A DNA stretch of 64,000 nt from Isoetes taiwanensis (GCA_021234155.1 JAJEKV010000414.1:62001-126000); one strand, 5' to 3'; shown: positions 47,993 to 60,362, counted from the stretch's first letter. Notes: generated by a model from the letters alone, not told the origin. Numbers and translations: made by a program.

Positions 47993-48390
47993 AACCCGGC
48001 CGAAAAATTGCTGTTTTAGCATAGATAGCAACCAAACATATCTAAATCATACACTATTAAAAGATCTCGGAGAGAGCTTTCCAACATAATAAAAATCATC
48101 TGAAGCGAGCTCTCGGATCAAAAGTTATGATAAGAAATGTGTTGTCGTGAGAGCGCACTACATGCGCCCTTCAAGCCCCTTCATGTGCCCAACCCGGCCG
48201 AAAAATGCTGTTTTAGCATAGATAACAACCAAACATATCTATGTCCTACACTATCAAAAGATCTCGAGGAGAGCTTTCCAGCATAATAAAAATCATCGAA
48301 GCGAGCTACGGATCAAAAGTTATGATAAGAAATGTGTTCTTAGGTGGGAAAGCGCACTACATGCGCCCTTCAAAGCCCTCCATGTGCCCT
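47993..48390. repeat. Tandem duplication, 198-bp period
   Basis: AACCCGGCCGAAAAA(T)TGCTGTTTTAGCATAGATA starts at 47993 and 48191. Both units run through AAAAGATCTCG.GAGAGCTTTCC to GCGCACTACATGCGCCCTTC. A smaller duplication follows at 48430-48525 (CCATTGGTTGTTGACCATT twice). Confidence 0.85.
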
Positions 48391-50089
48391 TCAAGCCCTT
48401 CATGTGCCCATTATGCACCCACACACACAAAAAGAGGGCTTTGTTTGTGATCCATTGGTTGTTGACCATTATGCACCACGCACAAAAAGGGCTTTTGTTG
48501 TGAGCCATTGGTTGTTGACCATTGAAAAAAAAAAAGGCTAAAATCAATGGCTCGAGAAATGGTGCACTCTAGATATGCGCATTAGTACATCCATTTGAAT
48601 ATGTAGCATTATAGCGAGGGGGTTCTTGTTGTATTTTTGTGCGTTTTTACTAAGGTTTTGCTATGATTTTTGTGGTGTATTTCCATTGGCGTACTAATGC
48701 ATTATATCTAGAGTGCGCTATCGCTTTCATTGTTTTTTATGGCACTTAGACAATGGTCTAACCCTTGAAAAAAAAAAATGTAATATATTGAAAAAAGAAA
48801 AAATGGAATATGGCATGCAAGGCTTTCGAGAGGTGTTACTTTAGGGTTCTTACGGAATTAGGGTTCTCTTTGGAAAGACCTCTCTGCATTTGAAGCTCTG
48901 TTCTTACGCAACACTAACAAGTTTTGAATTTCATCCTCTCTTGATGGGCTTGAGTTTTCATCGGGCAAATCCTTATAACAGATCCAGAAGTTAATGTCTC
49001 CCATTGTTTTTGCGAGCACCGCGGGTGAGGAACTGCGAGGGATTTCGGGGTGTTTAAGGCGACTTGAGAATTCTAAAAAAGGGCCGGGGTGGCTGCTTCC
49101 ATGATCTATTGAACTTTCTTATTATGCTTATGGCGATTCTTACAAATCGGCGGCCGAGATAGGCTAGCAAGAGGCGTTTTCCACGATGACCCATTCCGTC
49201 GGTTCAAAATCGGTCAAACACGGACAATTCATCACGGGAATGCGGTACATATTTCTCTTTTGCTTGGGGAATTGCCTATGCAAGACTTCATAAATTTACC
49301 CTTTGCTCCTTGGCCTCTGTAAGTATGCTTGTGCAAGAATGCATGTTTTATAGATTAAGCGGTTTTATTTTTTTGCCCCAGATTCCAACTTCTTGTCTCC
49401 CCTCTTATGCGCTATTTTCGGAGTTCCAAAAGACATTCTTTGTTGGATGCGATATTTTTGTTCGCCCAATGCTCGTTGACATGTATAACAAACCGCGGAT
49501 CTTTGCTTGGCTAATGTTTTTTTCTTTGCGCAATTTCCGCAGTATTTAATCATTCTTCTTTGCTTTGCCGGGGATGAAACAGCGGCTCTGTATATCTTTT
49601 TCCTATCTAGCTTCGGGTTCATGTCTTCCTTTTGTACGGCTATTTGAAATGGTGATGGCGAGAAACCGGGGCCTTTCAGCGGTATTTTTCTTGCTTTATC
49701 TCTTTACATTACTTAAAAATGCTGATTACTAGTGAAGGCGGCTTGGAAGACCTACATCTAAGTGATCAACATGATGCCGCGGATGATCTGAGGAGGAAAT
49801 TGAAGTCCTTTTCAATGTGACTCTGTTTTACGTAGATGCTAAAATCCGAGCCTCTCGATGATGCATTTGTTGATCAAACTACATACGCTAAGTCTAAAGG
49901 CCGTGTATATCAGCCAGATTGTGGATGTGGCGATGCCCTATTCTAGATAATTTTTATGAAAATGTTCCACATCCAGTGCGAAACTTAGAAAGGGTTCTGA
50001 TCTGCTAAAAGCGGATCATTCAAAGGTGGAGCATGTTATACGAGGGTATATTTTTAGATATCGGCTTTTATAATTATTTGTGGCGGCAA
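48391..50089. other. No gene recognised upstream of the kinase remnant
   Basis: Contains the end of the CATGCGCCC repeat region and short frames only. The part near 49600-50080 could hold decayed upstream sequence of the kinase pseudogene. Confidence 0.35.
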
Positions 50090-50900
50090 GACAACATCCA
50101 TTGGGATCATCTTGAGTGTAAAATTCTAGAGGAAATAGGACAAGGCTTGGTGCGGTGGGGTGTCTGAGCACTATGCATTCCATTCAATGAAGTGGTTGCG
50201 GTTAAAAGTCTCGATCTAGAGATGCAAAAGCAATCGGTAACTTACTTCCTCTAATAATAATAAATAACTAAGATGCTAAATTTTGCGTTTTTGTAATTTC
50301 GATGGATGGGGCTTATCTGGTATCAAACATGTAAAATGTTTGCTTTGGAATTTTCACGACCTTATAGTTAAGGAATGAAAATGCCTGACCAAAAGTATCT
50401 CTTACACATTCATAATCTTCTAACCATTGTCATAGTTGCTCCATCCCATGTATGACAAGTTAGTTTATAAATTCGTTGCATTTGGTTTTGTAAGAACATT
50501 TGTTTTAAAATACATGGTAACTTATAGGTGTTGGAAGATTTTTTCTTCTTAATTTATAAAGTAGGCACTAAAATGCATGCGGCATATAGTTTTATGGATG
50601 ATGCATTGATGGCCAATAATTATGTAAGTCATTTCTTGATTTGCGGGGATGACATCAGAAGGGAGGCTCAAACAATGAGCCTCATTAATCATCAATGTTG
50701 TAAAGTCATTATTGTTCATTTGTTGTATTTTGTAACCTTTGGGTGGTTATGCCATATATATTTGGAGGCTTATATGCGCACATAATGAAGGCGGTATACC
50801 TAGATCATTTCGAGGAGACTATTATTGCCACATTTTTAAAAGAATCTTTAAAAGCTTTGGACTACCTTCATCGACATGGACATATTCATCATTGATGTTA
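50090..50900 (+). pseudogene. STE20/OSR1-type (BLUS1-like) protein kinase remnant
   Basis: At 50121-50236 the plus strand reads KILEEIGQGL, a disturbed stretch with a TGA, then ALCIPFNEVVAVKSLDLEMQ followed by a GT donor. This is the glycine loop and VAVK lysine of plant germinal-centre-type kinases. At about 50646-50690 comes IRREAQTMSLINH. At 50739-50897 comes LWVVMPY, then GGLYAHIMKAVYLDHFEETI and ESLKALDYLHRHGHIHH, with the HRDVK motif broken by a frameshift. The rest of the kinase (DFG onward) is absent. In plants the family includes BLUS1, which signals blue light in guard cells, but the exact paralogue cannot be told. Stops, frameshifts and truncation make it dead. Confidence 0.75.
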
Positions 50901-51132
50901 AGGTGATCCATTGTGATGCAAGGGAATTGAGATTATAAAATGTACTCATAGTTGTTTTTTGCAATGGAAATAATTTGTTTGTCTTGATGTTATTATGCTT
51001 TTTAGTAATTAATATTTAGGCCCATAAAGTTTTCCTATGTTTGCTTTAGTTAGGGCCGAAAGGAAAAAAAGATTTTAATATAACAATAAACACACAACTA
51101 CCATTAGCATTATTAACACAAACCATTGCATT

Positions 51133-51380
51133 TAACACATTTTAAATTAAAATCCCCTTAAACCCCCTTTGGTTTGGGTGCATATTCACCGAGGGGGTTA
51201 CTCAGGACAGAAGAGCTATGGGATGGGCATATTTGCTCTTTATTCCTTGATCTGGACCCGTACATAGTGATCCTCGTTTGTGGGGTATGCATGTACAAGT
51301 TTTTTGTATCTTGTATATTGAGATTTGCAAAATACTATAAGGTTTGAGAGAATGTACTTAATGGTGTTAATTTTAAGGAA
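51133..51380. mobile_element. Partial relative of the 47-kb MITE
   Basis: Sequence from AACACATTTTAAATTAAAAT through GGTTTGGGTGCATATTCACC, GATGGGCATATTTGCT and CTCGTTTGTGGGGTATGCA to CAAAATACTATAAG matches the left arm and interior of 47063-47413 in the same orientation. The right inverted arm is missing. Confidence 0.7.
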
Positions 51381-53290
51381 AACCTTAGTGAAAAGCGTAC
51401 AAAAACACAAAAAAACCCACATTATTATGCTACATATTGATGGCTTGATTGGTAGTGGTCCCTACGATAGCGTTTAAGGGCTCATCACCTTCAATAATTT
51501 TAAATATGGAGCGATGACTCAATTTTACATTAAAAACTCTCTTTGATCAGCAGGGGCAAAAACATCAGATAAACAACTAGAAGGGGAAGGAGGAGAAGGG
51601 GCTGAAGGCTAACAATCTCTTCTTGAGTCGTGACGACCTCCACAAAACAAAATGAAAGAGCTCCAAGCTACAAGTCACGACCTCAAGAACAAAGAGCAAG
51701 CAAGAAGATTGAACTACAAAATTCAAACCTTGCAATTTGTACTAGAAAGCAATACCAAAGATAACAACACATGTGAAAATCCTCCGAACAAGGGTGGGTT
51801 GCCCTCTTTATGACCTAGATTTTCCCATCATGTACCAAGCCAAATCCAAAGCGCCTTTGGATTTGGGCGATTCCAAAAGACAACACCAAGCTAGATATAG
51901 CATGGATTAGCCAAATCACAAGGCAAATCCGTCATGCAAATCCGACATGTAAGATATACATGTGCCCGATTTAGACCTCTCCAAAACTTTCCAAAAAAAT
52001 AAAGAAATAAATAAATTTGTCAAACCATTGCCTAAATGCCAATGGCATTGTATTTGCCATACTAAAAAATCATAAAGAATACTTAGCGTATAAAAATGCT
52101 TTTAAACCCTCATATCATTTAACATAAAGATTTTGGCAACAAAAAAAAATCCAAAATAGCAACCCTAAAAAAGCTATACCTCCAAAACCATTAAAACTTT
52201 AGGCCTTGTCTCCCATTTTGCAAGATAATAGCAATGGGTGCCTTTTTCTTTAAGTAAACACACAAATTTAAAGTACACAAGAATTATTCATTGTGAAATT
52301 AAAGCGTGAAGGAGCAACTAAATTGTATGCCAATTTTACGAATACACAATACCCATTCTTGGAGCATTCTTATATGTCAAAAGGTAGTACAGCATGGCAT
52401 TTATGTGAATAGGTTGCCCCTCATATTGCAGACCAAATCAATGGAATCCCATGTATCTGTCCAACTTTCTCTCAAGCCTCCTCTCGGGATTTATACAATG
52501 TATTATACTCTTTATTGATATGATCCCAGAAAAGTATGTTTGCATTTTGCGTTCACATTAGCTTTCTTCCATATGACGATATGTTTCACCTTACAAACAA
52601 AAAATAATGTTGTCTTCCAAAAAAGATAAAGGAACAAATACTTTATTTAATTAAAAGTTATCAAAAAGGAGTAAAAGTGACGTTTAATAGATAATGACGC
52701 ACATCCCTTCTCATCCAAGCAATTTAAGAACATTATTTTCCAAACTTCAGGTATGATATTGACAGTTATGACATATCTGACCTAGCATAGTGGTTAAATG
52801 ATGAAAAACACAAGTATTTTAAAAACCGGAAAACATACTCTCCTACTAGGGCAACTAAATGTAGTCATATAAATGTAGTCATTTTATATGACTAAATGTA
52901 GTCATATTAAATTGATCATAGAGGAATAAGTAGATCAATTGGAAGTACATATAGGACATTCAATAACAACAAACGAGGATAGGAACATAAAAGGACAAAC
53001 AAGTCTAATTAACGTGTTGACTGAATAAAATAAATGGACTTGATTTTACAATGTGCGGTAGTTGCAAATTGATAAGTGGTTAACAACTTAAAAGGCATAA
53101 AATCCACATCAGTTGTTACTATGTATGTTACTCATGTTGACATGTATTGGTGCAAAATTGGCGGTCTTTGTTCAAATGTCCCAATCCTAGCCCATACCAT
53201 ATCTACGGACCGTAAAGCTTACCTTATAAGGTGTATACCCCATAGGTAATTAGAAGAATCATGTATTAAGTGGTAATGTGGATTTATGTT
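51381..53290. other. No gene recognised
   Basis: AT-rich sequence. Near 52857-52915 the motif AAATGTAGTCAT recurs three times around a small palindrome. Nothing else is recognised. Confidence 0.35.
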
Positions 53291-53298
53291 AGATATTT

Positions 53299-53428
53299 TA
53301 AACAAGGTGCACCCTAGACTACCTCATATCATCAGATTTGTCGGACCCATGGCACAGGCCATATGTGAGCTAAACAAGGTGTGCCCTAAACTATCCGGAT
53401 CATTAGATCTGTTGATTCTATGGCTCAG
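53299..53428. repeat. Short diverged direct repeat, 74-bp period
   Basis: AAACAAGGTG..CCCTA.ACTA occurs at about 53299 and 53373, each followed by ATCA..AGAT.TGT.G and a TATGGC/CATGGC element. Confidence 0.5.
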
Positions 53429-53529
53429 AGTATATATAAACGCCTCTTGTTTCAAATACGATATTGTTTGACACACTTATGGTTCTAAAATATCATATAC
53501 AAAGGTGCCTATGGTTTTCAGAAAGCTGC

Positions 53530-54090
53530 ATATGGTTTTGAGGATATGATATACGAGGGATCTATGCATTACAAACACTATGATGAAGATTACAAACCCC
53601 TATGACAAAGGTTTGACTTCAAGATGGAAATTCAATAAGTTTTCGGTTACTTTGATGAAGTTAGTTGATGTGTTTTGCGTTGGTGCAAGTCCTGTAGCTA
53701 GTCGTGAAGGGTGCATGAATCAATTTCAAATGTTCATGGAGGCTTTGTCAGCTGCATGTCCTACATGTAGCGTTCATGAAGCATGGCAGTTTTGCAACTC
53801 TGTGAAAGAAGAGGATGGAAATATTTGGTATGATTGATATCCAGACATGATGAAGTTATGGCAAGTTGTCATGCTTATGCTAGTTAGTAGTGCTGCATGT
53901 GACGGGGATTTTCCAAAGCAAAATATACTGAAGACGACTTTGAGAAACCAAATGCTTTGGATGCACATATGTTGCTTGGATTTGAGCACCCATTACAGAA
54001 GGATATCAACTGAAGTGATGTATTTGAGACATGGGCTAGTACTCGTCATAGAAGAAGAGGCTGAAAACCTTGAAGATGGTTTACATTGGA
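53530..54090 (+). pseudogene. hAT-type transposase C-terminal remnant
   Basis: The plus strand reads YDKGLTSRWKFNKFSV...MKLVDVFCVGA and QFQMFMEALSAACPTCSVHE. After a stop it continues MMKLWQVVMLMLVSSAACDG, DFPKQNILKTTLRNQM. The last part matches the hAT dimerisation region (LW......vSSAaCErgFSkqN.iKt.LRNrm). After one frameshift comes SDVFETWASTRHRRRG, the usual tail. Replacements (CDGDF for CERGF), stops and frameshifts show a dead fragment, and the catalytic part upstream is missing. Confidence 0.65.
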
Positions 54091-54170
54091 AAACCAAATT
54101 ATGTAAGTATGTTTGCGATTATATAACCTTGTTTATTTTGAATTTTGATCCCCGCCCCTATCCCTAATAA

Positions 54171-55993
54171 AATCCATTTGACTAATACAACCAACAACTA
54201 ACATGACTATTTTCCATGTTGGACTTAAGGTTTTTTTTTTTTTTTAAATAGGCAATTTTTCACCAATAGCCGCTCACATGGCATTTGTTAAGGAAATCTT
54301 TTCGTGGGTGAGAATTCTCGAACGATTTTTTTTGCATTTTTTCTCTTTTTTCCGGCCATTTTTGGCAGATTCTAGCGAGATTGTGGTAGTGCCGCTTAGC
54401 AAGGGACAATAGGAAGACGATTGGCTGTCAACGCAATGTTTTCGCAATGAAAAATTACTTGTTTCGCGGTGAAATTTGAAGGTCTCTTTTGTTTTGTTCA
54501 ATTACGATTCCGTACTTTTGGGTATAGTCAATTCATAATTATGAATTGAATTGAATTGGTTTTTAACGTTCTCTCGGAGACTAATTGGTCTATGGGACAC
54601 AATACAATGAGTAACAATAAATGCCAAATAGTTGCAAACCAAAATCAATTACCCCTAGGTAGTTGCAAACCAGCGTGCACAGTGTATCGAAGATCCGATA
54701 TGGTTCCAAACTTCCAATAAAAACTTGTAGTACGTGTGAGGACGACATTGTGAGAAACATGGAACTTACCACACATAGATGGAACATGGACAAATTCAAG
54801 TCGTCCACATTTAGGTTGGATAATAATGGACACATTTTGGTCTAAAATATTAGAGAAATGGGTCTACGTTAAAAACGTTAGGTGGCATGGCATATAAAAC
54901 GTCTCTGTCTACTGAATGCTCAGTAATAACCAACAGGTGGCCATTATTTAATGGCCTTGGTTCTTCCACGTCAGCCTTATTTTGCAAGCCACATTGGACG
55001 GACCGGATTCTGCCCTGCACCCCTAAACCCTTCTTTGTTTTTTTTTTTAATTTCCTCCGGTTAACCAGGGCCCTCGTTTCTGCCATAAACCATGCCGGTC
55101 TTTCACTTTGCATCAATTCCGGCGCATCAGTCAGTCCCTTTTAAATCTTCAAGTTTTTTTTTTGCAGATCGTACTTGCCAATCTAGATTTGTAAATGCAG
55201 CAACCACACCCGAACAACTACGGCAAAGGTCAATCATGGATTTTTTCTTGGCATTTTCTCTTTCCTCGGGTTGAAGAGTCCCTTCAGCTTGGACCCATTT
55301 CGGTTTTGTCCGTTTTCTACGTCTTCATTCTTCATAGTGGCTTCGGGCTAAATAAATCTCGCTGTCATTTTCCTTCCTCTTTTGAGTAGATCTGCCCAAT
55401 TGCCCGGCCCTATTTTATGGCTTAAGGGTTTAATTTCTGGCCACTGGGTGGTTTCCTGGCGTTTTCAAGTGCATTGGATTTGGCGGTCGTGCTTCGACCT
55501 CTGGAATATAGTTGTTTAGTTTTTCTTATATGAACGTGGGTGTAGTGGTCTTCTTCTGTTCTATTCTACCCTTTGTTCTTTGGATTGATCCAGCTTGAAG
55601 TTCTTTTGGTCGGCTATGGCTTGTCGGATCTCTGCATTGATTCTGGGCTCAAGAATTTTGGATAGAATCAATGTCGAAATCTAAGCTGCCATACAAGACA
55701 CTGCAAAACTTCGTTCCATGAATAATTGGCCTCAATTTTATTCTCTCCTCATGTTGAAATGGCGAAATGCATATGTAGGTTATGGTAAAATATCTCTTAA
55801 CCTGTGACGTCCTATCTAAGTTTGGAATAGAAGGAAGATGCAGTGCTTGACTGAAAACTACAGATGGAGAATGCATTTCTCAAATGAAAGTCATGTAGTC
55901 TCAGATGGAGCTTGCACTGGTATGGGAAACAGAGCATTCAACAATTTTTAAAATTAAATACGGCTTAAACAACCGTAGCAGTTTTCAGGCAGG
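54171..55993. other. Upstream region of the LRR receptor-like gene
   Basis: A short hairpin-like ATTCATAATTATGAATTG at 54532-54549 and a CATATAAAAC motif at about 54890 (TATA-like) are present. ACGTCAGC lies at 54968. CT-rich sequence from 55020 to 55400 could be 5' leader. No transcript evidence, so the promoter position is open. Confidence 0.3.
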
Positions 55994-58931
55994 ATGTCAA
56001 AAATGCGATATGCAACGTTATTTTTGTTCTTCTTGCTTTGCAGAATTGGAAGAGGATTTTGCCTCTGCGATGATGGTATAGAGAAATTACTTGCTATATT
56101 TCATTAGGTTTTGGGCTCATTGGATCCGGTTTGCAGGTCAAGCCTTGCTTGCTTTTCGAGCCAGCATAACATCAGATCCTAATGGGGTTCTATCTAGTTG
56201 GAAAGCGGTCGATGAGACTCCATGCCAGTGGTTTGGCGTTGGTTGCTTTAATGATGAACTTATTAGTCTGTAAGTAGTCGAACCTATCATGCCTTTTGCA
56301 TTCTACTAGGATCAAGCACCTCAAATCGTCTCGTACGATGACAAATAGAGAAATTCTGATGTGTAGAACGGATTGGAAAGAAGCATGACTTGCCGCGGCT
56401 TAAAAACACAATTTGTACATTTTGACGAAGCAGTTTCTGCATTTTTTCTTAGTAATGTGTACTGATGAGATTACAAAATTATATGCATTTTTTTAAGCTT
56501 ACTGTTTTCTACAAATTTATTTACAAGAATTGAGTCACTTTCACAAAGCAGGAACTTATCTGGGAGCAGCTTGAGAGGAAGGATTCCACTGCTTGGCAAG
56601 CTGGGAGCTCTACAAGTTTTAGATCTTTCAAATAACCATTTAACAGGGGCAATTCCTCCCGATATAGGAGCACTGATCAATTTAAGGATATTGTGAGAAA
56701 ATACTACACTCTTTGCTTTCTGCTGCATCACAATTGTCTTCTTGGGGAAGCTCCTGCTTAACTATGACATACCATATCTAGGAACCTTGGGCACAACCTT
56801 TTGAATGGACGTCTTCCTCCAGAACTTGCAAATCTTGTTGACCTCCAGGAGCTACACTTGAATAACAACAATTTTTTTGGTTTTATACTTGAAGATGATA
56901 TGGTGTTTGCTACCTATAGAACACATCTGGAACTGTAAGCTCTTTGTTAATTCGTATGCCTATTTATCATTTGTTATATCTTAACCTTACCTGTTTGCAG
57001 CAAGGATCACATTGCTGCAAATGCTGGACTTTGCAACTTAAAACAGTTGATGCTGGTTGACTTGTCAAGTAACTTTCTTCATGGAGGCATTCCAACTTGC
57101 CTACAGAAACTGCCACGGTGAGATTTTCTAAAGGAATGCCTTCTTTGGGCTAAAGTACCTCACATCTTTTTCTTATGGCCATCATATTGGTGCATTTTCA
57201 GAGTGAATTTTGATAACAACTGCTTACAGTCTCCAGAATGGGGTGTTTCCAAGATTACACAGAGTCAATGTGGTAAGTTTATTTTGTCCTTGCTCCAGTC
57301 TCTCTGAGGGACAAACTGGTATTTATGTAATCTTTTGCAGGAACAAAATTTCCAAGTCGTCTGCAAGAGCTACCAAAGAGATTAAATCCTCCAAAGCCTA
57401 AAAGCAAAAAAACAGAGCCCCAAAGCGTAAAAGATAAGAATCATAAACAGAATGTCATGGTTCTTGGGACCTTATATGCATTACCTGGAATAGTGGTATT
57501 TTTATTAGCCATCTTTGCTGCCATTGTGTTCTACTACAAACGTAAGCCTGCTGCAGTTAGCCCTTGGAAAGCTGGAATGAGTGGCAATTTGCACAAAGCA
57601 TTTTGTATAGGTACTTCATTTCCAAACTGGTTTTTCGCTGCCGGATTGCCTCTATTATTTCTGAAGTCTTTTAACTCTTATGGGATAGCAGAAGTTCGGT
57701 ATTTACCTTGGAAGAGCTTCAGTCAGCATGCGAAGACTTCAGTAATATCATTGGCTCTTCTCCAGATAGTATTATATACAAAGGTACATTGAAAAATTTA
57801 AAAGAGGTGGCAGTTACAAGTATACAGGTGTCTTCTACCTCATGGAGTACAAGTCTCGAAATTTTCTTTTCGGCCAAGGTTTGTTCTTGATTGTGGCATT
57901 GGTGGAACTTGTGAATGTTGCTGTAGTTAGTTTCTTTGTTTGTTTCAGGTGGAAGCTTTGGCACGAATGAAACATGAGCATTTGGTCAATTTGGTTGGAT
58001 ATTGTGCTTCGGAAGTTCCTTTTGCTAGGATGTTGGTATTTGAGTATGCACCCAATGGGACAGTGTTTGAGCATCTACATTGTATTGCATTTTCTCTACA
58101 ATTTGGTTGATGTTTCAAATTTTGCTCTCTTATGTGTTTTCTTGTTGTAGTTGAGGGTCTGAACATCTGGATTGGAACACCCATGCGTATTGTCTTGGGT
58201 ACAGCTTCTGGATTGGAATATATGCATCATCAGCTTGTGCCTCCTGCTAGTCATATGAACTTTGATTCAACTGCAATATTTCTAACTGAGGATTATGCTG
58301 CTAAGTAAGACTCCTAGCATCTGATACTGGGAGATTTTAGTTAGCAAATATTTGTTAGCAGTAGCTTACTTTACCTTTCTGCTTTCAGTTGGCAGAATTT
58401 GGGCTTCCCAAAACGATAGCTATGAAAACTGAAAAAGAAAGTCCTTTAGTAATGCGATATGTTATGATGACTTGGAGGGATCCGACAGACTTGCACCAGA
58501 TTTTTGAGAGTAATGTATTCAGCTTTGGGGTCTTCTTATTAGAAATAATTAGTGGCCGGATTCCGCATGACAAAGATGGCTCGATTGTTGAATGGGTAAG
58601 TACAGTTATAGATAGAAACAAATTCAATTTGTGGTTGAGTTCCATGTATCTCTCAACTTAAACCTTGTTGCAGGCACTGGAGTTCATGAGTTCTCAAGGA
58701 ACAATTAAGTATATGGTTGACCCATCACTTAAGGCTTATGATACCAAACAACTTGAGACAATCTGTGATATTGTTCGGCTATGCATCCAATCTGATCTGT
58801 CGAAACGGCCAACCATGAAACAAATTTTGAGAATACTTACCACGTCCTTAAATGTGCCAGAAATCATTACTTGTCCCAAAAATCCTGCCCTGGCTTGGGC
58901 AGAACTGGCTATATTGTCTCCAGTTGATTAA
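55994..58931 (+). CDS. LRR receptor-like pseudokinase (At1g63430/At5g41180 group), twelve exons, small frameshifts
   Basis: A plasma-membrane receptor-like protein, about 635 residues. Exons: 55994-56075, 56137-56269, 56552-56692, 56782-56934, 57001-57117, 57202-57272, 57341-57610, 57692-57878, 57949-58081, 58151-58304, 58389-58595, 58674-58931, all GT-AG. Order: signal peptide (ATLFLFFLLC), LRR cap (ALLAFRASI, W..VDETPCQWFGVGC), four to five LRRs, membrane segment around residues 272-298 with a YYKRK stop-transfer, then a kinase-like domain (ACEDFSNIIGSSPDSIIYKG, VNLVGYC, RMLVFEYAPNGTVFEHLH, NVFSFGVFLLEIISG) ending AWAELAILSPVD. Catalytic residues are absent: VAVTS lacks the Lys, SHMNFDS replaces HRD, AEFG replaces DFG. 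Arabidopsis relatives are also atypical. Single-base losses near 57692-57707 and 58388, and paired losses of 1 and 2 bases in exon 10, break the frame. Confidence 0.85.
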
Positions 58932-59598
58932 ATAGTGGGGTGCTTAATCTGCAAGGAAATGAATCCCTGTAAATTGTCACAAAAAAGAGTATTGTGGGTG
59001 TGTGTGAGAATTACGACAAGTCTTAATATTTCAAGGATGCATAAAAGAAATAATGATGCAAATAAGAGAACGTGTGTTGATATTTCAAGAAGGATGCAAA
59101 TAAACTTCCATTATTCTCGTCTTTTAAGCCCTAGACTTTTCCTTGAAATTTTACAAGGCGAACTCCAAAGTATGTATTCAGACTGTACGCCTAAGTAGAC
59201 AGAAGTGAGAAAAAGATGGGATATCTATTTAGGGATCAGATTGTGGTTGTCACATTTAAACGAAACAACAAAACATTAGTTGGAAGGCACCAATAGTTGA
59301 TTTGGTACCAAATTTAGCAGCATCCAGGAACGGCATCTTATTGTACAGTACTTGATACCAAAATTTAGCATTAGCATATAGATGAGGACCACCATAATCG
59401 CAAGTCCATGAACGAGATCCCTCAATTATGTGAGAGATCGCCATCAAAGATGAGCGAACCTTACTTTTTGGCTTCAATCTTGTCTCTGTAAATAACAGTG
59501 CTTTCCAGATGAATATGGTTTAACTAACATTCCTGGCTTTAATATTATGCATTCTAAAGGAAACACGGAAGGATGGTAGAAGGGACACCTTGTCATAT
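58932..59598. other. 3' flank of the LRR receptor-like gene
   Basis: Probable 3' untranslated region and flank. A minus-strand 73-codon frame at 59256-59477 has no family resemblance. Confidence 0.35.
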
Positions 59599-60362
59599 AA
59601 GGAACGAAATGGCACATCTAGTAGTTAAGGTTGTAAAAATTTCAGCAAAAGATACTTAGGGCCCATCAGCATTACGCCATTTTGAAGGCCTCACTATCCG
59701 CATTACGTCATCTTGGGACATACACAAACAAGGTGCTAGGGCACTTAGGGTTGGCATGTAATGCTTGAATAATTTAGAATAGTATTCCTTGTGAAGGCTT
59801 CAATCTTTCACAAAGAATATTATTTTAAATTACTCAAGCGTTACATGCCAACATCATCCTCTATCTACTTCTAAACCATAAAAATGGTGGCGATTGTTTT
59901 CTATTTCTCGAATGCTTTTATAGAAACGAATCTAGTAGAATTAGGATGTCTTATCACAAATTTAGAATATCCTAGTATAAAATGTTCCTTAACTTGGCGA
60001 ATTTAATGTAATTAGGATTGCAAAAATTAGAATTTAATGTTCCTGAAACAGGGTGCAGATTGCTAAATCTTCGAAACAGGCTCGTAATATATCTAAGGTG
60101 GGGGTATAGAGAAGCCAATTTGACCGCGGAGAGAAGGACAGTGAGAATCCCTAGGATATTATACCATTTGCCACCAATTGTCCTCGGGTGTTATAGAAGA
60201 TCTCCATACATTTTGAACCGAAGGCACATTACTAGATAGTAACAGCTGCCAAACCAACGATCCAGATTAAATCTGATCCTCAGATACACGAGAACCGGGG
60301 CATTAAGGAAACGAAATGGCACATCTAGTAGTTAAGGTCGTAAAAATTTTAGTACAAGATAC
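59599..60362. repeat. Pair of ~57-bp direct repeats 706 bp apart
   Basis: AAGGAA(A)CGAAATGGCACATC followed by TAGTAGTTAAGGT.GTAAAAA occurs at 59599 and 60305 with few differences. The pair flanks a 700-base segment that includes a foldback. This could mark an insertion or a segmental duplication. Confidence 0.7.
59750..59852. repeat. Foldback element, 103 bp
   Basis: GTTGGCATGTAATGCTTGAA...AATAGTATTCCTTGTGAA pairs with TTCACAAAGAATATTATT...CTCAAGCGTTACATGCCAAC, giving arms of about 47 bases and a tiny loop. Size and structure suit a short MITE or a hairpin RNA source. Confidence 0.7.

Noticed and set aside
57457-57792. Frame continuing from the receptor-like membrane segment through the intron at 57611-57691
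   Set aside because: Splice sites and family comparison show intron read-through followed by the wrong frame.
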